DNA from: DASQDN01 sp963833675
Lineage (GTDB): Bacteria; Acidobacteriota; Terriglobia; Bryobacterales; Bryobacteraceae
Direction of reading: 5' to 3'
NCBI GenBank assembly: GCA_963833675.1
Contig: CAWHYW010000003.1
Location: 1 to 64,000, forward strand
DNA length: 64,000 nt
Positions 56,256-64,000 of the stretch are shown in pieces. The position numbers were made by a program, and so were the translations under genes. Numbering within the stretch: position 1 is the stretch's first letter; each line of letters begins with the position of its first letter. The notes under the pieces are model-generated. The model did no database searches. It was not told where the DNA came from and saw only the letters and a program-made list of their open reading frames with translations.

Positions 56256-57146
56256 CTAGTTCCTGAACGCGTCTCGTATCCGGCTCAGTTCGTTTACGAT
56301 CGCGTCACGGCCAAGGCCCGGTACCGATTCCGGCATAAATTCGTAAATAACGATCTGGGCATTTCCCGCCGATTGTGCGACTGCGTACTGCGCAAGCTCG
56401 ATGGTGGAAGGATGTGTGAGTTGGGAGTGGACGTCCAATAAAAATCCGTTGTGCTCTACCCCTCGAGCGACGTGCAGTTCTCTAATGTTCGTAGCATCGA
56501 GTTCATTGAAGAACGCCGGAATATCGAAACCATGATTATGCGCATCACACTCGAGATTGTAGATATCCAGCACGAGGCCGCAACCTGTCTGCCTGGTAAG
56601 GGCATTGAGAAAACCCGCGTCAGAATAGTCGGCTGGAGCATCGGGCAAAACGTGAACAATATTTTCTAGCAGGAACGGCAACGGATAGCGTTCCTGGATG
56701 GCAGCTACTCGCTCGCACACCATATCGAGGGCCTCTTCCGTCTTCGGCATGGCGAGCATGATGCCCAAATGTTCTCCATCCACTTTGGTGTAGCCGAGAT
56801 GCTCACTGTGCCAGGACACATCTATCTGTTCCAGAAATTCATCCAGCAGATGAAAATATGTAGGTGACCATCCCTCATGTGAGCCGATGGATAAACCGAC
56901 GCCATGAACAATGATTTGTGCCGCTTTGCCGATATTCTTTATCTCGGCGATAATCTCTTTGCTTAGGGAGATGCGGCCGTCATTTACTTCGGCGATTGTC
57001 TCGAGTGTCACCTCAACGCAGTCGACAAGGGGAAGCATGCATTCAAGCAGCCGAGGATCCCGTCCCTCATATGTGACGCCGACCGCCACGCTCGTATCCG
57101 GTCTTTTGTCGAGGCATACCGAACCCGCGGCTGTCTGAGTGAGCAT
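56256..57146 (-). CDS. DUF692 multinuclear non-haem iron oxidase (MNIO/MbnB-BufB family)
   Basis: This 296-residue TIM-barrel enzyme has the full DUF692 motif set: HGVGLSIGS (81-89), HSEHLGY (113-119), PFLLENI (157-163), LVLDIYNLECDAHNHGFD (191-208), ELHVARG (223-229) and LLDVH (236-240). These residues bind two or three iron ions. Relatives install oxazolone/thioamide, thiooxazole or related changes on Cys, Asp or Asn of short peptides. It lies between a Cys-containing small peptide gene (32 bases upstream) and an unrecognised partner gene. A GGAG is just before the ATG. The product is inferred to be a modified peptide. Confidence 0.88.
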   Translation of the reverse strand: MLTQTAAGSVCLDKRPDTSVAVGVTYEGRDPRLLECMLPLVDCVEVTLETIAEVNDGRISLSKEIIAEIKNIGKAAQIIVHGVGLSIGSHEGWSPTYFHLLDEFLEQIDVSWHSEHLGYTKVDGEHLGIMLAMPKTEEALDMVCERVAAIQERYPLPFLLENIVHVLPDAPADYSDAGFLNALTRQTGCGLVLDIYNLECDAHNHGFDIPAFFNELDATNIRELHVARGVEHNGFLLDVHSQLTHPSTIELAQYAVAQSAGNAQIVIYEFMPESVPGLGRDAIVNELSRIRDAFRN

Positions 57147-57178
57147 CTCCTTGTCTCCTGAGCGTTGAATAGAAGGGA

Positions 57179-57430
57179 TTACCCTCGAGTAAGGATCCCC
57201 GAGCGTATGTTGGGAATCTGTGTTAACTCCGTCAGAGCGGGATCGCCACGAACGAAGCTGAGGTCAAATCCGGTAAGGCCGCAATTGCAACCACCCCTCA
57301 CGATCTCTTTTATGGACCGATCTAGCGCAAGATGCAGATCTTCCAGAGTCACCTTGCCTTCAGCGACCACGATCTTTAAATGACTGTTGCTTACTTTGGT
57401 CGGCTTGAATGTCGCCGCTTCATTTTCCAT
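57179..57430 (-). CDS. Cys-containing short peptide, candidate RiPP precursor for the DUF692 enzyme
   Basis: This 83-residue peptide starts at ATG 57430, with AGGAG 8 bases upstream. Residues 1-44 are charged and helical (leader-like). Residues 46-51 are GGCNCG (Cys48 and Cys50), followed by GLTGFDLSFVRGDPALTE and a short tail. There is no signal peptide. A small peptide with a Cys-x-Cys pair directly upstream of an MNIO gene is the typical arrangement for its substrate. The GGCNCGLTGFD region is the probable modified core, and the part after it may be a follower or part of the core. Confidence 0.72.
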   Translation of the reverse strand: MENEAATFKPTKVSNSHLKIVVAEGKVTLEDLHLALDRSIKEIVRGGCNCGLTGFDLSFVRGDPALTELTQIPNIRSGILTRG

Positions 57431-57528
57431 TTGTATTCTCCTATTGCGTGGACATGGCCAGCGTCGATACCTAGTGAGTCCCAACGAAGTCTCGTTACAG
57501 AGTGCCTGGTGTGATATCAGGAGAGAGG

Positions 57529-58476
57529 ATGAAACACCGCCAGATCGCCCTCGCCCTCGTGCTCTGTCTCAGCGCCACAGCGGCAGACATAAAAATTCGC
57601 AGCAGCAAGGATGGTACGGAACAGCCGGCTCTACTGGAGATACCCGAAGCAGGGCACGCAAGGGCCAAGATCCCTCTGGTCGTTCATCTTCATAGTTGGT
57701 CGTCCGACTACAAAAATTCATCTTTGATGGACGAAGTTCAGAAGGCTTCGCGAGACAGAGGATGGGTCTTTCTTTCTCCGAACTTTCGAGGTCCGAACGA
57801 CCATCCGGAAGCTTGCGGATCGAATCTCGCCGTTTCGGATGTAATGGACGCGATCCATTATGCCGAGTCCGTAACGCGAATCGATGCTGACCGAATATAT
57901 CTGGTTGGCGGTTCCGGCGGTGGATATATGGCATTGCTCTTGGCCGCCCGTTATCCCAAGATGTGGGCGGCCGTCTCTGCGTGGGTTCCCATTTCCGATC
58001 TGACCGCGTGGCACGCAAGTACGAAAGAAGCAGGCCTTCGCTACGACCGGATGATGGAGAAGTGTTTCGGCGGGGCCCCTGCAAACGCCGCATCAGAGTA
58101 CAGAAGGCGGTCGCCCCTGTTCAATTTGGACCGCGCCAAGGGACTGCCGATTTCCATTCACACCGGGATTCACGACGGCCATAATGGTTCAGTTCCTGTG
58201 AGTCAATCGCTGCGTGCTTTCAACGTTCTTGCGAAAGCAAACGGACACGCCGAGCAAATGTTTTCGGAAGAGGAGATCCGAAAGATCACGGTCGAGGAGA
58301 GAATTCCGCCGCGACTGCAAAACGAAAAGCGGGTCCACTCGGAATCGGGCAAGTTCGCGACCCTCTACAGCCGAACTGCGGGTCCGGTGATCCTTACAAT
58401 TTTCGAGGGTGGCCACGCGACTGACTTTCCAACGGCTATGAATTGGCTGGCCAGGCAAGGCCCGCGCCGTCCTTAG
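57529..58476 (+). CDS. Secreted alpha/beta-hydrolase (prolyl-oligopeptidase/PHB-depolymerase-like)
   Basis: This 315-residue protein starts at ATG 57529, with GGAGAGAGG just upstream. It has a signal peptide (about 1-18) and a hydrolase fold with VVHLHSWSSDY, the nucleophile elbow GGSGGGYMAL (about 132-141), an Asp-containing GIHDGHNGSVPV loop and a C-terminal His in FEGGHATD. The Ser-Asp-His set is complete, so it may be an esterase or a peptidase. It is transcribed away from the putative RiPP genes; the roughly 100 bases between should hold both promoters. Confidence 0.82.
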   Translation: MKHRQIALALVLCLSATAADIKIRSSKDGTEQPALLEIPEAGHARAKIPLVVHLHSWSSDYKNSSLMDEVQKASRDRGWVFLSPNFRGPNDHPEACGSNLAVSDVMDAIHYAESVTRIDADRIYLVGGSGGGYMALLLAARYPKMWAAVSAWVPISDLTAWHASTKEAGLRYDRMMEKCFGGAPANAASEYRRRSPLFNLDRAKGLPISIHTGIHDGHNGSVPVSQSLRAFNVLAKANGHAEQMFSEEEIRKITVEERIPPRLQNEKRVHSESGKFATLYSRTAGPVILTIFEGGHATDFPTAMNWLARQGPRRP

Positions 58477-58502
58477 GACAGCCTCGCTCGTAACATGAAG
58501 AT

Positions 58503-61292
58503 GTGCTAGTTCCCGGGCGGCTAAGATGCTGCACTGTCTTCTCACTGTTGCTAGTTCTCCCGTTCCTTGCTTACGGCCAGAGCGGTTCTGCGACAGGAAC
58601 GGTTCAGGGCTCGGTGAACGATTTCACCGGAGCGGCCGTCCCCGGCGCACAAGTATCGGTGAGAAACCAGGAGACCAAGGCAACGCGTAATACCGTGACC
58701 GATGCTGGCGGTCAGTTCACCGTGCGTGCTCTTCCCATCGGAACCTATACGGCAAGCGTACAAGCCGAAGGATTTGCTACCGTGCAGGTTAAGCCGTTTC
58801 TGCTCTCAATAGGCCAAGTCATTGTCCAGCGCTTTGAGCTTCGGCCCGCAGGAATCACTGAGAGCATAGAGGTAAAAGAACACCCCGAAGCAATTGACGT
58901 AACTGCCTCCACAGCCAGTGTCGCCATCGGCTATGAGCGGATCGAGGAGGCTCCCTCTCGCAGTCGCAATTACCTCAATTTCGTTCTGGTCGCGCCCGCA
59001 GTCGCGCCTGCAGCAGGATCCAGTTCTCCCCGGTCCATGACCGGGACGCGAAGCACGCTTGGCGATAGCGGTTTCACATTCGGGGGCATGCGTCCTCGCA
59101 ACAACAGCATCCTCATCGATGGTATGGATAATCGCGACGAAACCAGCGGTGGCAGCCGCGTTGCCGTTGGACTCGAGATGGTGCAGGAGTTTCGTGTTTC
59201 AAGCACCGAAGTCGGAGCTGAGCTGGGTGGCGCAGCGGGTGGCTTGCTGAACATGGTCACTCGATCGGGTTCCAATCTGTGGCACGGCGATGTCACGTTC
59301 TTTACACAGAATGAGGCGTTGAATGCCGCGCGTCCTGAAGTAACCGGCGACGTCAAGCCGCGATTTCGACGATATCAGCCGGGCACATCTGCCAATGGTC
59401 CCTTACGTCGGGACAAGACGTTCATCTCAGGTGCGATTGAATACGAGCATGAGTCGGCCCAGGAATGGTCGAACGTTCCCGAATTCGCAGTGCCGCTGAT
59501 TAATGACGCGTTGTCATCAGGTCTCTTCACAGGATCGTCCATTCGATCGGTACAACGTGGGCTCTACGACACAAGCACACGCGGCACGGAGTTGTCATTG
59601 AAACTGAATCACCAGGCCGGAACCAAGGATACGTTCTCCACGCGTTACGCGTTCTCCAGGGGACGCGTGCAGCACGAGGTGCAAGGTCCCGAGAATGTCG
59701 CCGATCGTTCGGCTCAAGGGAACAGTTTAACCGTGGATCACTCGCTGGTTGGAAGCTGGGTTCGTGTGTTGTCCCCCTCCTTGGTAAACGATCTCCGCGC
59801 TCAGTTTGGCCAGCGAGACTTGGAACTGCGACCCAACGCCTTGAGTCCCATGCTGGAGATCCCGGGTGTCGCCACGATGGGTCAGTTTGACCGGCTCGAC
59901 GCCGACCGGACCGAACGACATTACCAGATTGTCGAAAATCTGAACTGGGTTGTCGGCGCGCACCGCTTGAGCGTCGGGGTTGATGTACACGCTGTAACAT
60001 TGGGCGCAAATCTCAGAAATCGCTTCGGAGCGCTGTATATCTTCCCGACGATCGACGACTTCCAGCGGGGCCGTCCAGACATGTTTATACAGGCCTTCGG
60101 CAGTCCCCACACGGATCTAGTCACTATTCCATTTGGAACGTGGCTGCAGGACCGATGGGAACTGAGGCGGGGACTCTCGCTGGAGCTTGGGTTTCGTTTT
60201 GACCGCCAGCGTATGCCGGCGCACCTCTCGCCGTCATCAAACAATGTTGCGCCGCGCCTCGGCCTTGCCTGGCGGCCTTCAGTAACCATGCCGTTGGTCG
60301 TCCGCGCTGGTTTCGGTCTGTTTTACGACCGATACCCTCTCGCTTACCTGAACGACGCCCTGCAGAAAGACGGCAAGCAAGCGTTTGAACAGTTCGCTTA
60401 TGGCGACATGGCATGGAACGCTTTCGCCACAACTAAGGGAGCGGCGCAGTCGAATCCGATTCCGGCTATCTTACCCACCACGTATCGAACATCGCCAAAC
60501 TTTCCTTCGTCGTACGGAAGAAAACTCAGTGTCGGCGTAGAATACGGCCTCGACAAAGACACGTCCCTTTCGATTGAGGCGAGCGAACTTCGAGGAGTTC
60601 ACCTGCCTCGTGTAAGAAACATTGCGCTGACCGTTCCTCCTCAATATGAGCTTGAGCAGACTGCCCGGTCCGATTTCATGGGCGCCTCCATCTCCCTGAA
60701 CCGGAGGATGTCGCGGGATTTCGGCTATCTGATCGCCTACAACATTGGCCGCACGCGAGACGATGGTTCGGATTTTGACGAGCAGCCTTCCGACCCGGCA
60801 AACATTCGGCGCGATTGGTCGCTATCACGCCAACATCAGATGCACAGGCTCGCGCTTAGCGCGCTCTTCGACCTGCCGGTAGAGGAAGTCCGGCGCATGC
60901 CCAAAATGCTCCGTGAAGCCCTCGAAGAAATCTCCGTGGCGCCCATATTTACGGTAGGTTCGGGGAGGCCGATCAACGCGTTGCTTACCACGGATCTTTA
61001 TCGCACCGGCGCGCTTCCGATCTCCGCGCGCCCTGCCGCTTTAAATCGCAATCCGTATCTGGCGCAGGGAAACGTGTCGCTCGACCTCCGTCTGATGAAG
61101 ACAATTCGAGTGATGAATGATCGAGCAATGGTTCAATTCGGCGCCGAGAGCTTCAACCTGCTGAACCACACGAACACTGAACGCGTCAGTCAATATTTCG
61201 CATCGCCCGTGGGCCGGGTGGCATCGTACGCTGGCACGCTCGAGAGCTTGCCGGCTCGCCAAATCCAGTTCCTGTTTCAGTTCGAGTATTGA
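58503..61292 (+). CDS. TonB-dependent receptor, Oar-like (second copy)
   Basis: The 929-residue protein starts at GTG 58503 with a signal peptide ending LAYGQ. It has a carboxypeptidase-regulatory domain (TGTVQGSVNDFTGAAVPGAQVSVRN), a plug region (NNSILIDGMDNRDETSGGS) and a long beta barrel ending in QIQFLFQFEY. It is 26 bases from the hydrolase stop, so the two may be an operon. The imported or exported substrate is unknown; proximity to the MNIO locus is only suggestive. Confidence 0.85.
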   Translation: MLVPGRLRCCTVFSLLLVLPFLAYGQSGSATGTVQGSVNDFTGAAVPGAQVSVRNQETKATRNTVTDAGGQFTVRALPIGTYTASVQAEGFATVQVKPFLLSIGQVIVQRFELRPAGITESIEVKEHPEAIDVTASTASVAIGYERIEEAPSRSRNYLNFVLVAPAVAPAAGSSSPRSMTGTRSTLGDSGFTFGGMRPRNNSILIDGMDNRDETSGGSRVAVGLEMVQEFRVSSTEVGAELGGAAGGLLNMVTRSGSNLWHGDVTFFTQNEALNAARPEVTGDVKPRFRRYQPGTSANGPLRRDKTFISGAIEYEHESAQEWSNVPEFAVPLINDALSSGLFTGSSIRSVQRGLYDTSTRGTELSLKLNHQAGTKDTFSTRYAFSRGRVQHEVQGPENVADRSAQGNSLTVDHSLVGSWVRVLSPSLVNDLRAQFGQRDLELRPNALSPMLEIPGVATMGQFDRLDADRTERHYQIVENLNWVVGAHRLSVGVDVHAVTLGANLRNRFGALYIFPTIDDFQRGRPDMFIQAFGSPHTDLVTIPFGTWLQDRWELRRGLSLELGFRFDRQRMPAHLSPSSNNVAPRLGLAWRPSVTMPLVVRAGFGLFYDRYPLAYLNDALQKDGKQAFEQFAYGDMAWNAFATTKGAAQSNPIPAILPTTYRTSPNFPSSYGRKLSVGVEYGLDKDTSLSIEASELRGVHLPRVRNIALTVPPQYELEQTARSDFMGASISLNRRMSRDFGYLIAYNIGRTRDDGSDFDEQPSDPANIRRDWSLSRQHQMHRLALSALFDLPVEEVRRMPKMLREALEEISVAPIFTVGSGRPINALLTTDLYRTGALPISARPAALNRNPYLAQGNVSLDLRLMKTIRVMNDRAMVQFGAESFNLLNHTNTERVSQYFASPVGRVASYAGTLESLPARQIQFLFQFEY

Positions 61293-61345
61293 AACGGGCG
61301 TCACGAAGATTCCCATGAATCCAATGTGCGATAGACTGACGACAA

Positions 61346-64000
61346 ATGTGTTTTTGGGGACGCCTGTGGCGCGGCAGTCGATCGATCCTGTTCGGACTTC
61401 TCAGCTTGGGGGCAGCCGCCCAGACTAGCACACCGCCTCAGACCAAACTTGCAAGCGCGGAATTCTTTGAAATGCGCGTTCGACCAGTTCTGGCGCGGAA
61501 TTGTTTTGCCTGCCACGCCAACTCCGCATTAGGCGGATTGCGTCTCGATTCACGGGAAGGACTGTTGAAAGGCGGGAAATCAGGACCCGCGATCGTGGCT
61601 GGAAAGGCCCGCGAGAGTCTCTTGATTGCTGCAGTACAGCGGACGCACCCGCGTCTCAAAATGCCGCCGCAAGGCTCGCTCAAAACTGACGAAATCGCGG
61701 ACCTTAAGCAGTGGGTCGATGAAGGAGCTATCTGGGCCTCACAACCGCAAGCCAAGACGGTCGCCCGGTCCATCACTCCAGAGCAGCGTTCGTTCTGGTC
61801 GTTTCAGCCGGTAAACAAGCCGGCGTTGCCGGTACTTCCGAAAGGTAGTGAATGGGCAACGACCGATATCGACCGCTTTCTGCTTGTAAGAATGCAGGTA
61901 GCCGGGCTTAGGCCCGCTCCTCCGGCGGACAAGCGCACGCTGATCCGTCGAGTGACTCTGGACCTGATCGGTCTGCCGCCGACACCGGAAGAGGTGAAGG
62001 CATTTGTCGCGGATCGCTCGCCCCATGCATTCGAAAAAATAGTGGACCGATTGCTCAGTTCTCCACATTACGGCGAGCGATGGGCGCGGCACTGGCTCGA
62101 TCTGGCTCGCTACTCTGACGGCCGGAGTGGCGCGCGAGACGACGATCCCTATCCGAACGCCTTTCGTTATCGCGATTGGGTAATCGAGGCGCTCAACAAC
62201 GATTTACCGTACGACCTCTTCATCAAGGCCCAGATCGCGGCGGATCAGATGCCGAAAACCCAACGCAAATCGCTGCTGCCGGGACTCGGCTTTCAAACAC
62301 TCGGCGAGAGCGATAATGACAGGGTCGATGTAACCACGCGTGTGTTTCTCGGTCTCACTGTGGGTTGCGCGCAGTGCCACGATCACAAGTTCGATCCGAT
62401 ACCCACTCGCGATTACTATTCGATGCTGGGCGTGTTCCGAAGCAGCAAGGTCGATGAGTATCCCTTGGCGTCCCCCGACATCATCGAGGCTTATAAGAAA
62501 GCCAAGAAAACATCGGATGACAAAAAGGCCGAACTGAAGCTGGCGACAGAACACCAGACTGCGCAAGTGGTCGACATGCTCGCGGCACAGACTTCACAGT
62601 TCGTTTTCGCGGCTTGGAGATTGCTCGCAAATCCCAGCCTGAAGCCCGCCGAAATCGCGGCAAAGTATGATTTGGATCCCGAGACTCTCGAACGTTGGGT
62701 GAAATATCTGGAGCGTCCTGAACGCGATCACCAGTACATGAGTCGCTGGGACGATCTGATGCGGCGTTCCGGCGGACCTTCGAAGGCGACCGAGGAGGAA
62801 GTAAAGGCAGTCGCTAAGGAGATTCACTCTGCTGTAGCAGATGTGTTCTCAGAAAAGAAAGCCATTCAGGATCGAAACTATGTAAAGCTTGGCGGCTTGG
62901 AAGGCATGAAGGATACGGACAAGGTCATCGCCACTCTGGTCGAAGCTTTGCCGATAGAGAAGTTCTACTTCTGGCGCGACATGGCATCCGGACCGTATAA
63001 AGTGGAGGATCTCAAGTTTAAAGGCGGAGTCTACTACTACGGCAGCAAGGAAGCGCTCAGGTTTTTGGGACCTTACTGGAAAACCTACATGGAAAGACTT
63101 GAGGCGCAATCGAAAGAGTTGGAGAAGGCAATTCCGCCGCTCTATCCCTTCTGGCATGTGCTCAAGGATTCTGACAAACCGGCCAACATCAAGATCGCGA
63201 TCCGCGGAGACGAATCGAATTTGGGCGAAGAAGCGCCCCGAGCTTTTCTCTCAATCCTCTGCAAAGGCAACCCGTCCCCTTTTCACGACGGCAGCGGCAG
63301 ATTGGAACTGGCAAACGCAATTGCTTCAAAGGACAATCCGCTCACAGCGCGGGTAATGGTGAATCGAATTTGGCAGAGCCACTTCGGCGAGGGCATCGTG
63401 CGGTCTACGAGCAACTTCGGCCAGCTTGGAGACAGGCCGACGCATCCCGAACTACTCGAGTATCTCGCGGCCAGGTTTGTGGAATCAGGGTGGTCGATCA
63501 AGGCGATGCATCGCGAAATGCTCTTGAGTTCGGCATATCAGATGAGTTCTGACGTGAGCGGAGAAGCGGCTGTCAAAGACCCGGACAATCGTCTTTTCTC
63601 TCGCGCGCCACTACAGGAAAGAATGGACGCGGAATCGCTGCGGGATTCAATTCTTGCTGTCGCCGGTTCGCTCGATCCAACGATCGGCGGTCCGTCTCAG
63701 CCGCTGACAGACGAGTACAAGAGACGAACGATCTATGCGACGGTCAGTCGATCGAAGCCCGATCGTACGATGGCGATGCTCGATTTTCCGGATCCGAACG
63801 CAACCTCAGAGCAAAGGACTGTGACCGTCGGCCCGCTGCAGCGCCTGTTCTTTATGAACAGCAAGTTCGTGACCGCTCAATCTAAGCTACTGGCGGATAG
63901 AATTACACAAGAAAGTAGCGATGATCGTCGACGGATTGAGGGTGCATATGATCTTCTGTTCGGGCGGTCGGTAACGGCGCCCGAGATGAAGGCCGGACTC
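61346..64000 (+). CDS. DUF1549/DUF1553 cytochrome-c-like protein (runs off window end)
   Basis: From ATG 61346 a frame stays open to the last base, giving 885 codons without stop. It has a signal peptide (LFGLLSLGAAAQ), a planctomycete cytochrome c domain (CFACHANSALGGLRLDSREG), DUF1549 with CAQCHDHKFDPIPTRDYY, and DUF1553 with NPLTARVMVNRIWQSHFGEGIVR. Unlike the copy at 33692 it has no LamG insertion. A DUF1501 partner would be expected just beyond the window. Confidence 0.85.
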   Translation, partial: MCFWGRLWRGSRSILFGLLSLGAAAQTSTPPQTKLASAEFFEMRVRPVLARNCFACHANSALGGLRLDSREGLLKGGKSGPAIVAGKARESLLIAAVQRTHPRLKMPPQGSLKTDEIADLKQWVDEGAIWASQPQAKTVARSITPEQRSFWSFQPVNKPALPVLPKGSEWATTDIDRFLLVRMQVAGLRPAPPADKRTLIRRVTLDLIGLPPTPEEVKAFVADRSPHAFEKIVDRLLSSPHYGERWARHWLDLARYSDGRSGARDDDPYPNAFRYRDWVIEALNNDLPYDLFIKAQIAADQMPKTQRKSLLPGLGFQTLGESDNDRVDVTTRVFLGLTVGCAQCHDHKFDPIPTRDYYSMLGVFRSSKVDEYPLASPDIIEAYKKAKKTSDDKKAELKLATEHQTAQVVDMLAAQTSQFVFAAWRLLANPSLKPAEIAAKYDLDPETLERWVKYLERPERDHQYMSRWDDLMRRSGGPSKATEEEVKAVAKEIHSAVADVFSEKKAIQDRNYVKLGGLEGMKDTDKVIATLVEALPIEKFYFWRDMASGPYKVEDLKFKGGVYYYGSKEALRFLGPYWKTYMERLEAQSKELEKAIPPLYPFWHVLKDSDKPANIKIAIRGDESNLGEEAPRAFLSILCKGNPSPFHDGSGRLELANAIASKDNPLTARVMVNRIWQSHFGEGIVRSTSNFGQLGDRPTHPELLEYLAARFVESGWSIKAMHREMLLSSAYQMSSDVSGEAAVKDPDNRLFSRAPLQERMDAESLRDSILAVAGSLDPTIGGPSQPLTDEYKRRTIYATVSRSKPDRTMAMLDFPDPNATSEQRTVTVGPLQRLFFMNSKFVTAQSKLLADRITQESSDDRRRIEGAYDLLFGRSVTAPEMKAGL

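Noticed and set aside
1..64000. CRISPR arrays, tRNA or rRNA genes, insertion sequences or integrase genes
   Set aside because: No regularly spaced repeats, cloverleaf-like sequences, rRNA motifs, transposase or recombinase proteins were recognised by reading; a covariance-model search would be needed to exclude a divergent tRNA.

Overview
The window looks like a chromosomal segment from an acidobacterium of the Solibacter/Bryobacter type. Supporting signs are a secreted protein with a Solibacter-type C-terminal domain, two very large Oar-like TonB-dependent receptors with carboxypeptidase-regulatory N-termini, two DUF1549/DUF1553 cytochrome-type proteins with a DUF1501 partner, and many secreted hydrolases. 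This placement is inferred from gene content only. I saw no rRNA, tRNA, CRISPR array or insertion sequence.

Layout. 1-4.2 kb: cell-wall module of a SEDS polymerase, a class B penicillin-binding protein and an FhaA-like FHA protein, resembling the actinobacterial rodA-pbpA-fha neighbourhood. 4.2-12.1 kb: secreted or degradative genes (LmbE deacetylase, GH36 remnant, outer-membrane barrel, esterase, sulfatase-modifying-factor-like protein, DapA-like protein, haloperoxidase remnant, lipoprotein). 12.1-17.8 kb: minus-strand signalling operon with two response regulators, a porin, a type-1-copper-like protein and a histidine kinase. 17.9-21 kb: two secreted haem-motif proteins and an M48 protease. 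21-27.1 kb: class V aminotransferase, otsA-otsB trehalose synthesis, and a NarL-type two-component pair. 27.6-33.7 kb: cobalamin riboswitch followed by cbiP, a CbiB-CobD fusion, and btuF-btuD-btuC. 33.7-38.1 kb: DUF1549/DUF1501 pair. 38.1-41.3 kb: sugar-isomerase-like protein, then a short Asp-rich repeat peptide with a JmjC/cupin oxygenase and a Suc_Fer-like protein. 41.4-46.4 kb: eno-gpmI-MFS transporter, and gluQ. 46.5-50 kb: TonB-dependent receptor. 50-55.6 kb: cysteine-cluster protein, dienelactone hydrolase, and a form-II cox-type molybdoenzyme operon. 55.7-57.4 kb: a compact putative RiPP locus (Cys-containing short peptide, DUF692/MNIO enzyme, partner protein). 57.5-64 kb: secreted hydrolase, second TonB-dependent receptor, and a second DUF1549 protein running off the end.

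Two loci are the best candidates for undescribed biology: the MNIO peptide locus at 55711-57430, and the Asp-repeat peptide plus JmjC/Suc_Fer locus at 39041-41334. Several conserved genes carry single frameshifts, five of which are explained by a one-base change in a homopolymer. These look more like assembly indels than real pseudogenes, so the broken reading frames are annotated as one gene each where both halves are clear.
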